A stretch of DNA of 64,000 nucleotides from Melitaea cinxia (taxonomy: Eukaryota > Arthropoda > Insecta > Lepidoptera > Nymphalidae). The stretch spans positions 878,001-942,000 of the forward strand of contig NC_059421.1 of assembly GCF_905220565.1 (NCBI RefSeq), in the 5' to 3' direction. Within the stretch, counting starts at the first letter, position 1; every line of letters begins with the position of its first letter. The position numbers were made by a program, and so were the translations under genes. Below, one piece after another: positions 36,410 to 46,740 of the stretch. The notes under the pieces are model-generated. The model worked only from the letters and a program-made list of their open reading frames with translations. It ran no database searches and had not been told where the DNA came from.

Positions 36410-36605
36410 ACTAGCGACCCGCCCCGGCTTCGCACGGTTTCAAAAACTATCAGTGTTCCTCTACTCTATATTATGCATTTTTTATACATATACCTAAACA
36501 TTCCTCTGGAATCACTCTATTTACTAAAGAAAACCGCATCAAAATCCGTTGCGTAGTTTTAAAGATCTAAGCATACAGACAGCGGGAAGCGACTTTGTTT
36601 TTAAC
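36410..36605 (-). repeat. Family M repeat
   Basis: ACTAGCGACCCGCCCCGGCT, TTCGCACGG, GTTGCGTAGTTTTAAAGATC, CAGACAGCGGGAAGCGACTT. Confidence 0.6.
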
Positions 36606-37020
36606 CGATTTCAAAAAAGGAGGAGGTTACTCAATTCGACCGTATATATATATATATATATATTCTCGGAGATAACTTCGTCATTTATGAACCGATTTTG
36701 ATAATTCTTTTTTTGTTTGAAAAGAAATATTTTAAGTGAGATACCGTGATAAGGAAACCAGGATCCGTTGAAGGGATCCCAGAGAAATCGAGGGAAACCC
36801 TCGAAAATCCGCATAACTTTTTACTGGGTGTACCGATTTTTATGATTTTTAATTTAATCGAAAGCTGATGCTTATCATGTGGTTGCGTTTAAATTTCATC
36901 ACGAGCTGATTACAACTTTTGGAGTAATCTTTGATAATGCGTATTTATTATTTATATTATTTTTTTACTAGTCTATTTTTCGTCTACCTACGTTGTACTA
37001 CTTGGCGATGTAATTGATGT
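36601..37020 (+). repeat. Family A repeat, 3' truncated next to family B
   Basis: TTAACCGATTTCAAAAAAGG to GGCGATGTAATTGATG; joined to the family B copy without spacer. Confidence 0.7.
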
Positions 37021-37021
37021 C

Positions 37022-37365
37022 CCGTCATAATTGGTCCAGTCGTTTCAAAGATTAGCCGGAACAAACAGACAGATACACAGACAGAAAAAAATTATAAAAA
37101 AAATTATTTTGGTATATGTACCATGTCGCCTAGACCGAATATAAAAACATTATATCAAAAATTTCGATCTAGCGGGTACTCGTTCCATAGCTTAATTGTC
37201 TAGAGCACCGACACGGTCAGTCGGAGATGCAGGTTCGATTCGCTGGAACGGTCGATTTTTGATATGATATTTAAAAAAAAGTTTATATACATATGAATTT
37301 AGTACAAAGCAGCTATTTTAATATTACAAACAGACACTCCAATTTTATTTATTTGTATAGAATAA
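37022..37365 (-). repeat. Family B copy containing a tRNA-like segment
   Basis: Complement of family B on both sides (CATAATTGGTCCAGTCGTTT; AAACAGACACTCCAATTTTA). Between 37131 and 37290 there is unrelated sequence with a tRNA-like fold (next entry). Confidence 0.65.
37189..37257 (+). other. tRNA-like sequence, probably a pseudogene or SINE head
   Basis: CGTTCCA can pair with TGGAACG as a 7-bp acceptor stem; GCTT/GAGC form a D stem; CCGAC/GTCGG enclose a 7-nt loop ACGGTCA; GGTTCGATTC is a B box and TAGCTTAATTGTCTAGAGC an A box. The T stem is broken and too short and position 33 is C, not T, so a working tRNA is unlikely. Confidence 0.5.
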
Positions 37366-37582
37366 TTGGATAATATTATGAAACGAACGATTGAACACAT
37401 TTTACAGTGTTGTGATGTAATCGATAAATAAAAATGTAATTGTGTTGATAAAACGTTTCTTGATGTAATACTTTTAAATTTTCATTGAAGTTAGTGTTTT
37501 CACTCGGGTTAAAAGTTGAATATTTTTTTAATTACTTTTCATATTTGAGATTTTATTATTATTTTTTATTTGTTTTTCTTTT

Positions 37583-37790
37583 TGAAGTAAAGCTTCTTTG
37601 CGCACACTTGACTTGGGAAGAAAGCTGGTGAATGCGTGACGAGAGCGTTACGAAAAGTGTGATCGGTTGAGGCGAACGGAGCAAAATGAGAGGTGCGAAT
37701 ACACATTTTCTTTCTCTCTTTCTCTCATAGCCAGTTACGTTTCGTATATCTAAGACACAGTGCAGGCCTATTGTGCAGAAGTTTTACTTT
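37583..37790. repeat. Family O MITE
   Basis: GAAGTAAAGCTT and AAGTTTTACTTT ends, one mismatch each; longer middle with a CT-rich stretch. Confidence 0.65.
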
Positions 37791-38334
37791 AGTCGTGTGG
37801 ACTAAGGAACACTCGAGTTTTTAGAATACAAGTTGCCTACAAACATTTAATGTTCTATCATTCTTAACATTTGGATAAGAGCATCTGAAATTAGCGCGTT
37901 CAAAATAATATAGTTCATTGGTCTACATAATTTTTCTACAACCATTTTTAGCTTACAAAAGGTATTTTAAACATGGACATATTGAAAATACCGTAGAACC
38001 AAAAAGCCATGTCCCGGGGAGGCTTGCTGTCAAAAACGTTCAGCCGAACAAAATTGTCAGAAAATACCCGAATACCTTAACACCCCTAATATATAAGTTG
38101 TTTCCTTTTTCTCTTAATTTATGGAGTGGCAAATTAAAATGACCCCGGGCGCTGAATCTTAAAATACGCCACTAATTATTAGCATACTTAAATTAGACAT
38201 CTCTCGTCTCTGTATATCTAAGTGTATTACATATTTATAACGTATGCCTTATTTGATTGTTAAAAAAAATGTAGCTATATCAGTCAGATGTTACTTATAA
38301 CACAAGAATTAATTTGTTTTCTTTAGGTACAGAC

Positions 38335-38672
38335 GACACGTAACGAAAGTAAAGAATATAGCCAACCCTTCTCATTCCGTGGGTGTTGGAAGAGATGACG
38401 AAGGGATAACACAGTTCCACTACCACCTTGGAACTTATAAAGCCGACCGATGACGGGATAACCATCCAACTGCTGGCTTTCAAATACACAGACCGAAGAT
38501 GGGCAGCAGCGTCATCGGGGCGGCAAAGCCAGTCTTGCGGTCACCAACCCGCCAGCCTATCGTGGTGACTATGGGCAAAACACATGAGTTCGCGTCATAG
38601 TTTCTGGCGCGAACTTGTGGAGGTCTATGTACAGCAGTGGACAGCGATAGGCTAAAGTGATGATGTGATGAA
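38335..38672 (+). repeat. Family G with paired changes in a stem
   Basis: AATATAGCCAACCCTTCTCA to TGATGATGTGATGAAG. The second stem reads GAGTTCGCG / CGCGAACT where other copies have TTCACG / CGTGAA. Confidence 0.75.
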
Positions 38673-38681
38673 GTGAGATAC

Positions 38682-38715
38682 ACACATACAAACACGTGCA
38701 CGTGTTTGTATGTGT
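38682..38715. repeat. Perfect 34-bp palindrome with two CACGTG boxes
   Basis: Arms ACACATACAAACACGTG and its exact complement meet without spacer, giving two adjacent CACGTG words. It follows directly after a family G tail. Confidence 0.9.
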
Positions 38716-38998
38716 AACATATACAAAGCCTAAAGTGTGTAGGATTACTTAAATTTTTAATTTAATTAACATCTAGCTGTTTAGTTCTCTTGCGAAAATA
38801 AAACACAAATGAAAAATATTTCAATATGCACATAATAAATTAAATATGCACATAATTAATTCAATAATTACAAGTTGAACGTCCTTGATCCGTCCGAATG
38901 TTTAAAACAGTTGTTTTGGTAACACTTTTTCATTACTTACGTTTCTTGCATACTTTGTCGAATTTCGTAACGCTATATTTTTTCCATTATCGATTTTT

Positions 38999-39161
38999 GA
39001 AGTATATTTTTTTTACGCACGCTTGACTTGGAGAGCAAAGTTGATGAATGTGTAACGTGATCGTTACAAAAGTGTGATCAGGCGAGGCGAACGGAAGTTG
39101 AGAGGAAGATATAAGTTAGTGTAGATAGTAAGAGAGAGTTATGTTTCGTAAGTTTAACTTC
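38999..39161. repeat. Family O MITE, decayed left end
   Basis: GAAGTATATTT left and AAGTTTAACTTC right; internal AAAGTGTGATCAGGCGAGGC. Confidence 0.55.
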
Positions 39162-39402
39162 AGTCGTGTGGTCCTGACAATAATGAACACAAAAATAAGA
39201 AATCCAATTTGATGCATCGTTCAGAAATTATGCGCGTACATACATTTACGGCAATTCAGTTTTAATTCGAAGTTTGAGGTGACCCTGCTTTTTACTCCAG
39301 AAGTTATGACTTAGATTCTCTCCCGATTCTGGGTGCAATATATATTTATTTGTACGTATATTTATCAAAAAAGTATAGCTATTTCCGTTGGTTGGTTGGT
39401 CC

Positions 39403-39730
39403 GTGTGGCTACGGCACTAAAGAATTTAGCCACCCCCTCTCTTCCCGTGGGTGTCGTAAGAGGCGACTAAGGGATAACAAGGTTCCACAACCACCTTGGA
39501 ACTTAAGAAGCCGACCGATGGCGGGATAACCATCCAACTGCTGGCTTTGAAATACACAGGCCGAAGACGGGCAGCAGCGTCTTCGGTGCGACAAAGCCAG
39601 TACTGCGGTCACCAACCCGCCTGCCCAGCGTGGTGACTATGGGCAAAACACATGAGTTCACGTTATTTTTGGCGTAAACTTGTGGAGGCCTATGTCCAGC
39701 AGTGGACTGTATAGGCTGTAATGAATGAAA
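39403..39730 (+). repeat. Family G, full-length module
   Basis: GTGTGGCTACGGCACTAAAG to GGACTGTATAGGCTGTAATG. Nearly identical to 24763-25096. Confidence 0.8.
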
Positions 39731-39739
39731 AATGAAAAT

Positions 39740-40720
39740 TTCCGTTTGCATACCTAACAGGTAAACAACAACTATATCTAACAACAACAACTATACCTCA
39801 GCGGTATAAATATGTTAAACTCATTAAACAAATAAATTCCAGACACACACACAATACACAATACAAAAAACTATGCCGTGTCATATTAAAAATATATTAT
39901 ACGTTATTTTTGAATTTGCAAGTTTTTGAAATTCATTGAAATATTGTGAAAATGAAATTTCTTTCACTATATTATATACAATATGATTTTGTTAATTCTG
40001 AAGTTTCATATATGAAACAGAAAGTAATTTTTAATTACTACAATGATAACGGATTTTATTACGACTTTTAGACTTCTTTAATAAAACATGAGACTGTTAT
40101 ATGAAGAAAGAGTGAAAATGTGATTTATTATTATTATATTAAGCTTATACATAAAAAAATAAATTAATTTTATTTTATTTTTATGACGTTCAATATTAAA
40201 TTTTATATATTAAATCTTATTATTACTTATTAAAATCGATTTGCGTCTGAGTGTTTGTTTATTAGGGAAAGTAGTAAGCCTTAAAATATTACACTATGAC
40301 GCATAAAGCAGAGCAATAAATTTAAAAGCTATATTTGATTAAAAATTCACTTCGAACTATTGATATTATTCGCAATAATCTTGAATTGATTTTCATATAA
40401 CCTTTTTCGTAAATAATTTAATTTTTGTTTTATTTGTAAATTTGTAATGTATCGTTGTGTCAATACATCAAATTATATAAATGAATGTAGAATTATTGGA
40501 TAATAATCGATCTGGAGATATGAAATTATATATTTTTATAATATATGTTATATCATATATTGATTATTTCAAACATCCTTATATAAAAGTATCTAATCTT
40601 AATTCTCTATAATGTCACTGTCTGTCTGTCAATTTTTAATATTTTTAATTTACCGATTATTTTTGTTGATACTTTATGACATATATTACCAATACTAAGA
40701 ATATAACAATATTAAAACAA
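39740..40720. other. Intronic AT-rich sequence just inside the donor of the first coding exon
   Basis: No repeat family or ORF recognised in almost 1 kb, unusual for this window; may be unique intron sequence. Confidence 0.4.
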
Positions 40721-40732
40721 ATTTGTACTCAC

Positions 40733-41340
40733 GGTGACTTCGAAGCGCCCCTGGAACCTTTAACACTATCAGCTGACAACACTTTAAAAGCCTCACTACC
40801 AGTGTCCACAACAACGGTCCGTTTCGCTGAACTCGGCGCACTTTTCACTTCAAAATTCTCAGCGATACTCCTAACCTTCCCCTTCACAGACTTGACAGAT
40901 CTACTTGATAGATCATAATACCTATCCTGGGCATGTATCAACTGCGTAACCGTAAAAGCATCAGGTTTTTTCAAATCGATTTTCGGTCCGAATAAATCAT
41001 CTCGTTCGAAAAATCGATCATCTTCTAAATCTTTAGACGGCGATATATCGTATCGTGATTCGATCGTTATGTCCAATATCGGGTCGGTTAAGTGCGATCG
41101 CTCAGTGAACGCGTACGGCGTGTTAGCTAGCTCCTCCTCGAAGCTATTGTATCTACTTCGGAAAAGCGACTGTGTCTCCCCTCCATCTTCGTACTTCCCA
41201 CCGAAGATGTCGTACTGACCGAAGCGTTTGTTGATCGTGTCGAACTTCGGGTCGGATATTTGCTTGTCCGGACTTGCTGATGGTGTCATGTCGATGTGTA
41301 GTATACCGTTTTCGTCTGTGTATTTCAGTTTTAGCGCCAT
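40733..41340 (-). CDS. First coding exon of the same gene, with the start codon
   Basis: An open frame of 202 codons starts at ATG 41340 (context AAAAATGG, A at -3 and G at +4) and ends at a strong donor (GTGAGTAC from 40732); the stop after KSP is part of the donor. The product begins MALKLKYTDENGILHID and is acidic to neutral with many D/E, S and aromatic residues (GQYDIFGGKYEDG, FERDDLFGPKIDL), then turns basic (SSRSVKSVKGKVRS). No signal peptide or membrane segment is visible, suggesting a cytosolic protein. Two nt (CC) are left over and need a following exon of length 2 mod 3 before the exon at 3963; the exon at 4629-4499 (131 nt) fits. The frame is also open through the 25 nt up to the acceptor, so translation from an earlier exon cannot be excluded, though this ATG looks good. 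Confidence 0.85.
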
Positions 41341-41365
41341 TTTTACATTTTTTTTAAATTCGTTT
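41341..41365 (-). other. 5' UTR part of the first coding exon, preceded by a splice acceptor
   Basis: The minus strand reads CCTCTTTTGTTGCAG up to 41366, a good acceptor, followed by 25 nt and then the ATG. This means at least one more, probably non-coding, 5' exon and the promoter lie at higher coordinates. I could not place that exon in the remaining 22.6 kb of the window. Confidence 0.7.
41343..41348 (-). promoter_or_regulatory. Minimal start-stop upstream ORF (ATG TAA)
   Basis: An ATG directly followed by TAA lies 8 nt upstream of the main start codon in another frame. Start-stop uORFs are known in eukaryotes to hold initiating ribosomes. The context (AAAATGT) is A-rich. Regulation here is inference; the main ATG is close enough that leaky scanning is also possible. 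Confidence 0.4.
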
Positions 41366-41867
41366 CTGCAACAAAAGAGGTTTCATTAATAATTTTGATA
41401 GATATTCTAACATTTTTTAATTTAAATTATATTCCGATGTATGTTGCTTATAATAGACATTTATTAAAAATTTGAATTAAAAATATGTAAGTAATTGAAT
41501 TCAAATGAAAAAGATACATCCGTAATTTTTAGTTGATAATAGTATTAATTATTAAAATTAATTGAAAAATAAAACTTTTTAGTAAAAAAAAAAAGAATGC
41601 AAAACAAAGCTGTAACAAAAAAACCGTTTAATTTTGTTAAATTCTAATTACTTTCTAAATAACACTGACATTTTGTTAAGTAAAATCAAAACAATCTGAT
41701 ACAATAAACGTTGTTAAAATTATCTTTTCTTCAAGGTCTCTCAGCAATCAATCGTTTTCTGTAACTGTTTTTATATTTAATTTTTGTTAATATTAATCAT
41801 TACAAAAATTTCCTTGCATTTATTTTCATTAATAAAATAGCCATAGGCTTAAAATTAGGTACTAGGT
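41366..41867. other. Intron upstream of the first coding exon, no repeat recognised
   Basis: Pyrimidine tract and branch region of the upstream intron in minus orientation; AT-rich. Confidence 0.4.
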
Positions 41868-42187
41868 CGCTTCAGACGGTAATATCCCACTGCCGGGCAT
41901 AGGCCTCTTTCCCTATGTAGGAGAAGGATCAGAGCTTAATCCACCACGCTGCTCCAATGCGGACTGGCGCATATATTCCCTACTATGAGTAACGATCGCT
42001 ATCAGGCGTACACGATAACAAACGGGGCCGACAGCTTAACGTGCTCTCTAAGGCACGATGGGAGACCCACACGGACTAATAACTAGACTGGAAATAAATA
42101 TTTGTATAAACACAAATATTCATTCCGAGCGGGAATCGAACCCGCGACCGCGATATTGCACACGCACCATTACACCAGAGTGGTCAT
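41868..42187 (-). repeat. SINE family H, full length
   Basis: In minus orientation: GACCACTCTGGTGTAATGG (A box), GCGGGTTCGATTCCCGC (B box), then the body and a tail ending in GTGGGATATTA. Nearly complete. It lies about 500 bp upstream of the first coding exon's acceptor. Confidence 0.85.
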
Positions 42188-42227
42188 CTTTAAAACTTGG
42201 TATCCTATCTTTATCATTCGTTTTTTT

Positions 42228-42268
42228 TAACCGACTTCGAAAAAAGGAGGAGGTTACTCAATTTGACC

Positions 42269-42313
<45 letters not shown>

Positions 42314-42475
42314 TTTATGTATGTTCGGAGATAACTTCTTCGTTTATGAACCGATTTTGATAATTCTTTTTTTGTTGGAAAGGAGATATCCATAGTTTGG
42401 TACCATGATAAGGAAACCAGGATCTGATGATGGGATCCTAGAGAAATCGAGGGAAACTTTCAAAAATCGTAAGGG
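42228..42475 (+). repeat. Family A repeat, 5' half, with a (TA)n run
   Basis: TTAACCGACTTCGAAAAAAG to GAGGGAAACTTTCAAAAATC, with an expanded AT dinucleotide run at 42270-42310. A tandem array starts beside it. Confidence 0.7.
42270..42310. repeat. (TA)n microsatellite, about 41 bp
   Basis: Pure AT alternation in a family A copy. Confidence 0.9.
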
Positions 42476-43090
42476 TAACTAGTAAATTTAATCATGTGTT
42501 CATTAAGTACTATAAAGTACTACTAATTAATAAAGGTCTGGAGTCGATCTGATGATGGAGAACAAAGATAGTCGAGGGAACTCTTCAACAATTTATAGCA
42601 ATTACCTGGTTTTTGAACTTAATTCGTTTCTATTGATGAGAACTTTGCACCTGTATGAGTTATAAGTGCCATTACAGTCTGATGATGGAGACAAAAGATA
42701 GTCGAGGGAACTCTTTAACGATTTATAGCAATTACCTGCTGCTTGAACTTGATTCGTTTCTATTTATGAGAACTTTGCATATGTATGAGTTATAAGTGCC
42801 ATTTCAGTCTGATGATGGAGACGAAAGATAGTCGAGGGAACTCTTCAACGACTTATAGCAATTACCTGGTGTTTGAACTTAATTCGTTTCTATTGATGAG
42901 AACTTTGCACCTATATGAGTTACAAGTGCCATTACAGTCTGATGATGGAGACGAAAGATAATCGAGGGAACTTTTCAACGATTTATAGCAATTACCTGCT
43001 GTGTGATCATCTGTGTCGCAGGAACAGGTTTGATGATGGAGCCCATAAACACTCGAGGGAATTTCTCAACAATTTACAGCAGTTACCTTT
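42424..43090 (+). repeat. Tandem array, about 130-bp period, four to five units
   Basis: The word CTGATGATGGAG recurs at 42549, 42679, 42809 and 42939, exactly 130 bp apart, with a shortened unit near 43030. Units share GATAGTCGAGGGAACTCTTC, TTATAGCAATTACCTG and GAGAACTTTGCA. The family A word at 42424 is about 125 bp before the first unit, in approximate register. Confidence 0.85.
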
Positions 43091-43318
43091 TGCTGTTTGA
43101 CGACCGCTTTGATATAATGGTGTCGGCGGCGCCTAAACACCGACGGTCGCGGGTTCTATTCCCACTCGGAGTGGATATTTATGTTTATACAAATATATTT
43201 TTTCGGTTTAGTTGTTAATCCTTGTGGTTCTCCCAACCTAGCCTCGGAGAACACGCTAGGCTGTCAGTCCCGGTTGTTATTACGTACACCTAATAGCGAA
43301 CTTTACTCATAGTATGCG
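43091..43318 (+). repeat. SINE family H, 3' truncated and joined to another SINE head
   Basis: Head and body of family H (ATATAATGGTGTCGGC, TCGCGGGTTCTATTCC) run to ACTCATAGTATG, where a second tRNA-like SINE head starts without a gap at 43319. Confidence 0.7.
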
Positions 43319-43490
43319 TTAGCGCAGCGGTCACAGCACCGGCTATTGCGCTGGCGTTAGTGGGTTCAATCCCCGCGCACGACAGGCATTTGTATTGGCC
43401 ATATAGATGTTTGTCATGATCTGGGTGTTTTTGCTTGTGTATTGTGTATGTTTCCGAACCCCCGACATAAGAGAAAAAGCATTCTTGTTA
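43319..43490 (+). repeat. tRNA-derived SINE (Metulj-like head)
   Basis: GCGTTAGCGCAGCGGTCACA (A box) and GTGGGTTCAATCCCCGC (B box), then CATTTGTATTGGCCATATAG and the 3' words GTTTCCGAACCCCCGACA. Similar to SINEs common in butterflies. Confidence 0.75.
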
Positions 43491-44149
43491 GGTCTACCCA
43501 TCACTAAAAATTGTAAAATAAAATACTTTTTAACAAAAAAAAAACCGACTTCAAAAAGGAAACTAAAAAGTGAAAAATAAATTTACTTAGTACAAAGTAA
43601 TTCGTATTTTGATTTAGTTAATCAGAAATGATTAAATAAATATTTTATAATTTTGAACTTGGTGCCAAGTAAATACTACAACAACCTGGCTACAATAACA
43701 AATACAAACAACACACACACAACAGACAAGTACAAAAAATATTATTAGATATGTCAAAACAATAACAGAATAATAACAGTATTCAACCTAATAGTCAATG
43801 AAACAAATTATGAAATGAAAGAAAACTGAATACAACTTACGAGTAGATACTAGAGTAGTTATTGTTTTACTTGGCACCGACTTAGTAGTTTACTAACTAA
43901 TGTAACAGTATTATGTGTCCGTTTATTTGTGGAAATAAATATGAAATATATATCTGTATTAAATGTATAACACACAAATTGTTCATTTAAATGTAACTTA
44001 TAATAAATACAATTGTAAGGAGCCTTGATCACGTCACGCGTCTAAACGTAACACTCCATTGCTTTTCGACAAAAAAATATATCAAGTACGTTATTGTTTA
44101 ATTTATTTTATAATAATACTAAATTGAAATGAGATAGGAGACAGCTGGA

Positions 44150-44335
44150 AACATCTGGAGTAGTCCTAATGTATCTCAATCTTACAGAAGATCACAGCTA
44201 AATAAGCCTAGTCTCAAGTATTGTTGTGTTCTTGTGGTGAGAAAAGTAGCCAGAGCGACTGGGGTCGAGGGTGGGGTCAGTAGCGAGCTTGTAATCCCTG
44301 GTGTTGCAGTCGTCCATAGGTGACATCATAGTAGA
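44150..44335 (-). repeat. Family D copy, diverged
   Basis: CTTACAGAAGATCACAGCTA, AGTCTCAAGTATTGTTGTGT, GTGTTGCAGTCGTCCATAGG. Confidence 0.6.
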
Positions 44336-44354
44336 TTTAAAAAACAACTATGAC

Positions 44355-44525
44355 AGAGCGTTGGCGCAGCGGTCACAGCACTAGCTGTTACGTTGGCGGT
44401 CGCGGGATCGATCACTACTCACGACAGATGTTTGTTTTGGCCATATAGATGATTGTTGTAGTCTGGGCGTTTGTACTTGTGTATTGTAGGTGTTTCCGGA
44501 CCCCCGACACAGGAGAAAATCCTAC
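44355..44525 (+). repeat. tRNA-derived SINE (Metulj-like head)
   Basis: Same organisation as 43319-43490: GCGTTGGCGCAGCGGTCACA, GCGGGATCGATCACTACTC, TTGGCCATATAG and TGTTTCCGGACCCCCGACAC. Confidence 0.75.
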
Positions 44526-44821
44526 TGGGGACCGTTAAGTGTGAAGCGTCCTAACTGTCGGGGTTACGGTCGCAGATTCGATCACTGCTTATGACAATAT
44601 TTGCATAAAATAGACAGGTGATTGTGATAGGTACACTAACTTCAGCCCACAACCTCTTTCACGAATAATACTTACTTAGACGGTATTTTTAATGTTTTTA
44701 AGTGACTTCCAAAAAAGGAGGAGGTTCTCAATTCCAAAACTGTGTAACATTATCCGCCAACCCTAGCCATAGCTTATTATGTAAACCTGTATGAAAAACT
44801 GTTTATATACTTTTTTAATAA

Positions 44822-44985
44822 AGAGTAACTTCGTAGGTTCCTATTCTTCTCTGCAGAGTCTGCATTGCGAACCGGTAGTAGTTACACTTTTAAAAATAAT
44901 TAAAAAATTTAATGTGTAAAATGACGATTTGAAGGTGATTTTAAAGCCAATTTGAATAAAGCTATTTTTGATTTTAATTTTGATT
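44822..44985 (+). repeat. Family P: LINE-type 3' end
   Basis: TATTCTTCTCTGCAGAGTCT, GCATTGCGAACCGGTAGTAG, TTTGAATAAAGC and a TTTTGATTTTAATTTTGATT tail. Confidence 0.6.
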
Positions 44986-45283
44986 GTTCTTCCAGACGCG
45001 ATTGTGATGTTTAATCTTAATGTTACAGTCATCGATTGTCTTCGGTTATTGATTACCTCCAGATGAACCATGTGCTTGTTTTCTATCCTATCGGTATTAA
45101 AAATATAGGTTTTTGTGTAGGCGATTTAGTCATAATCAAGAAAACGTGAAGCCATCTTGGATTTTAATCTGTAAATATTCGACATCGATTAACTCATTAT
45201 ATGCATTGTACACGTCTATAACATATTCTGTACGTTATTAAAATTGAATTAGATCAATGTACTACAGTAGTCAATGTATTTAA

Positions 45284-45740
45284 ATAACAGGACCTGGGTG
45301 ACCGAGCTTAGCTCGGTATTTTTAGTAAATCGTGTTTTTTGAAAATCATATTTAAATACGAATTACATATTGATAAAATATGAATAATTTTATTTTTTTT
45401 AGAAAAAAAAAGAAAAAAAAAAACGATAATCGATCTGGAATACGTGAGGATTCGAACCATAATCTTTTCGGCCGAGCGCGATCGGCCGATTTCCCCTGAG
45501 CTATTACAGCTTTATTGACAGATGCGAAATTTACCTTCTTATTCTAACGATATTGTAGCCATTTTTTTATTGCCTAAAAACAGGGATAAAACGACATTTT
45601 CTAAAAATGAATCCTAGCTAGATTTATTTATCTCCCCCGTAATCCCCTGTATACTAAATTTCATGAAAATCGTTGGAGCCGTTTCCGAGATTCAGATTAT
45701 ATATATATATACAAGAATTGCTCGTTTAATAGTATAAGAT
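45284..45740 (-). mobile_element. Helitron-like non-autonomous element, family C
   Basis: Minus orientation of the 7043 element, without the nested insertion: ends TCTTATACTATTAAACGAGC and a perfect hairpin (ACCGAGC TTA GCTCGGT, 45301-45317). The tRNA-like part gives GTAATAGCTCAGGGGAAATC and TATGGTTCGAATCCTCACG. Confidence 0.6.
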
Positions 45741-45910
45741 TAACAATGACAGGTCGCTTAGGATTACTTCGTTTTGGTGCCGCTAATTATATCACGAATA
45801 CCGTAGGATAAAAAGGCGTGTGGCGTTTAGTAGCGATATGTGAATAAATTCAATAAAAAATATTTTTATTCTTTACACAAACATGTCTATGAAGCTAATT
45901 TGTTTATTTT

Positions 45911-46503
45911 TAACCGACTTCCAAAAAAGGAGGAGGTTCTCAATTCGACTGTATTTTTTTTTTTTTTTTTATGTATGTTACATCAGAACTTTTGATCGTG
46001 TGGACCGATTTCGACAAATTTTGTTTTAATCGAAAGGTGGTGTGTGCCAATTGGTCCCATTTAAACTTATTTGAGATCTAACAACTACTTTTCGAGTTAT
46101 ATCTAATAATGCGTTTTTACTTGACGCTTTTTTCGTCGACCTACGTTGTATTATACCGCATAACTTTCTTCTTGTTTTGTTGGAAAGGGAATATCCCTAG
46201 TTTGGTACCGTGATAAGGAAACCAGGATCTGATGATGGGATCCTAGAGAAATCGAGGGAAACTTTCGAAAATCCGTAATAACTTTTTACTGGGTGTACCG
46301 ATTTTGATAATTTTTAATTTAATCGAAAGCTGGTGTTTATCATGTGGTCACATATAAATTTTATCGAGATCTGATAAGTACTTTTTGAGTAATCTTTGAT
46401 AACGCGTAGTTGCTTGACTATTTTATCGTCGATCTACGTTGTATTACTTGTCGATGTAATTGAAGTCGGTTTTTTTTTTCGTTTGCGAGCAAACACAATT
46501 ATT
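45911..46503 (+). repeat. Family A, long composite variant
   Basis: Starts AACCGACTTCCAAAAAAGGA and ends GAGCAAACACAATTATT. It contains two homologous halves (GACCGATTTCGACAAATTTT near 46000 and TACCGATTTTGATAATTTTT near 46295), so the long form has an internal duplication with a period of about 300 bp. Confidence 0.7.
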
Positions 46504-46599
46504 AACCTTCATATCTATATATTTAGGATAAATTGTTTGTTTTGTTTCTATGTTTAGTCTGTAAATTTAATATTAGTCTCTTCTATCTATAGGTATATA

Positions 46600-46740
46600 T
46601 AATATAATTGTGTCTATAATATCCATAATATGGTGTATGCAACACTTATATTTTTATTTTGTTATATCTATCTTTAATATAATATAGTGAAATTAGCCTT
46701 AATATTTTATGTGTTTTTCGCTGTGATTTTAAATTGTTGT
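46600..46740 (+). repeat. Family F, uninterrupted copy
   Basis: Serves as the empty-site reference for 61115-61400. No coding capacity. Confidence 0.55.

Larger units (their letters stand above)
4630..40732 (-). other. Giant intron (about 36.1 kb) between the first and second coding exons found
   Basis: The intron runs from donor GTGAGT (40732-40727) to acceptor TTTTTCAG (ending 4630). It contains no other convincing host coding exon; short open frames in it are chance frames or lie in repeats. Contents are listed as separate repeat entries. Additional small exons could have been missed, since an in-phase skipped exon would not disturb the frame. Confidence 0.7.

Noticed and set aside
37189..37257. 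A functional tRNA gene
   Set aside because: The T stem does not pair and position 33 is C; a SINE head or pseudogene is more likely.
42058..42360. 100-aa plus-strand frame
   Set aside because: Runs across a SINE, a family A end and a (TA)n run; no coherent protein.
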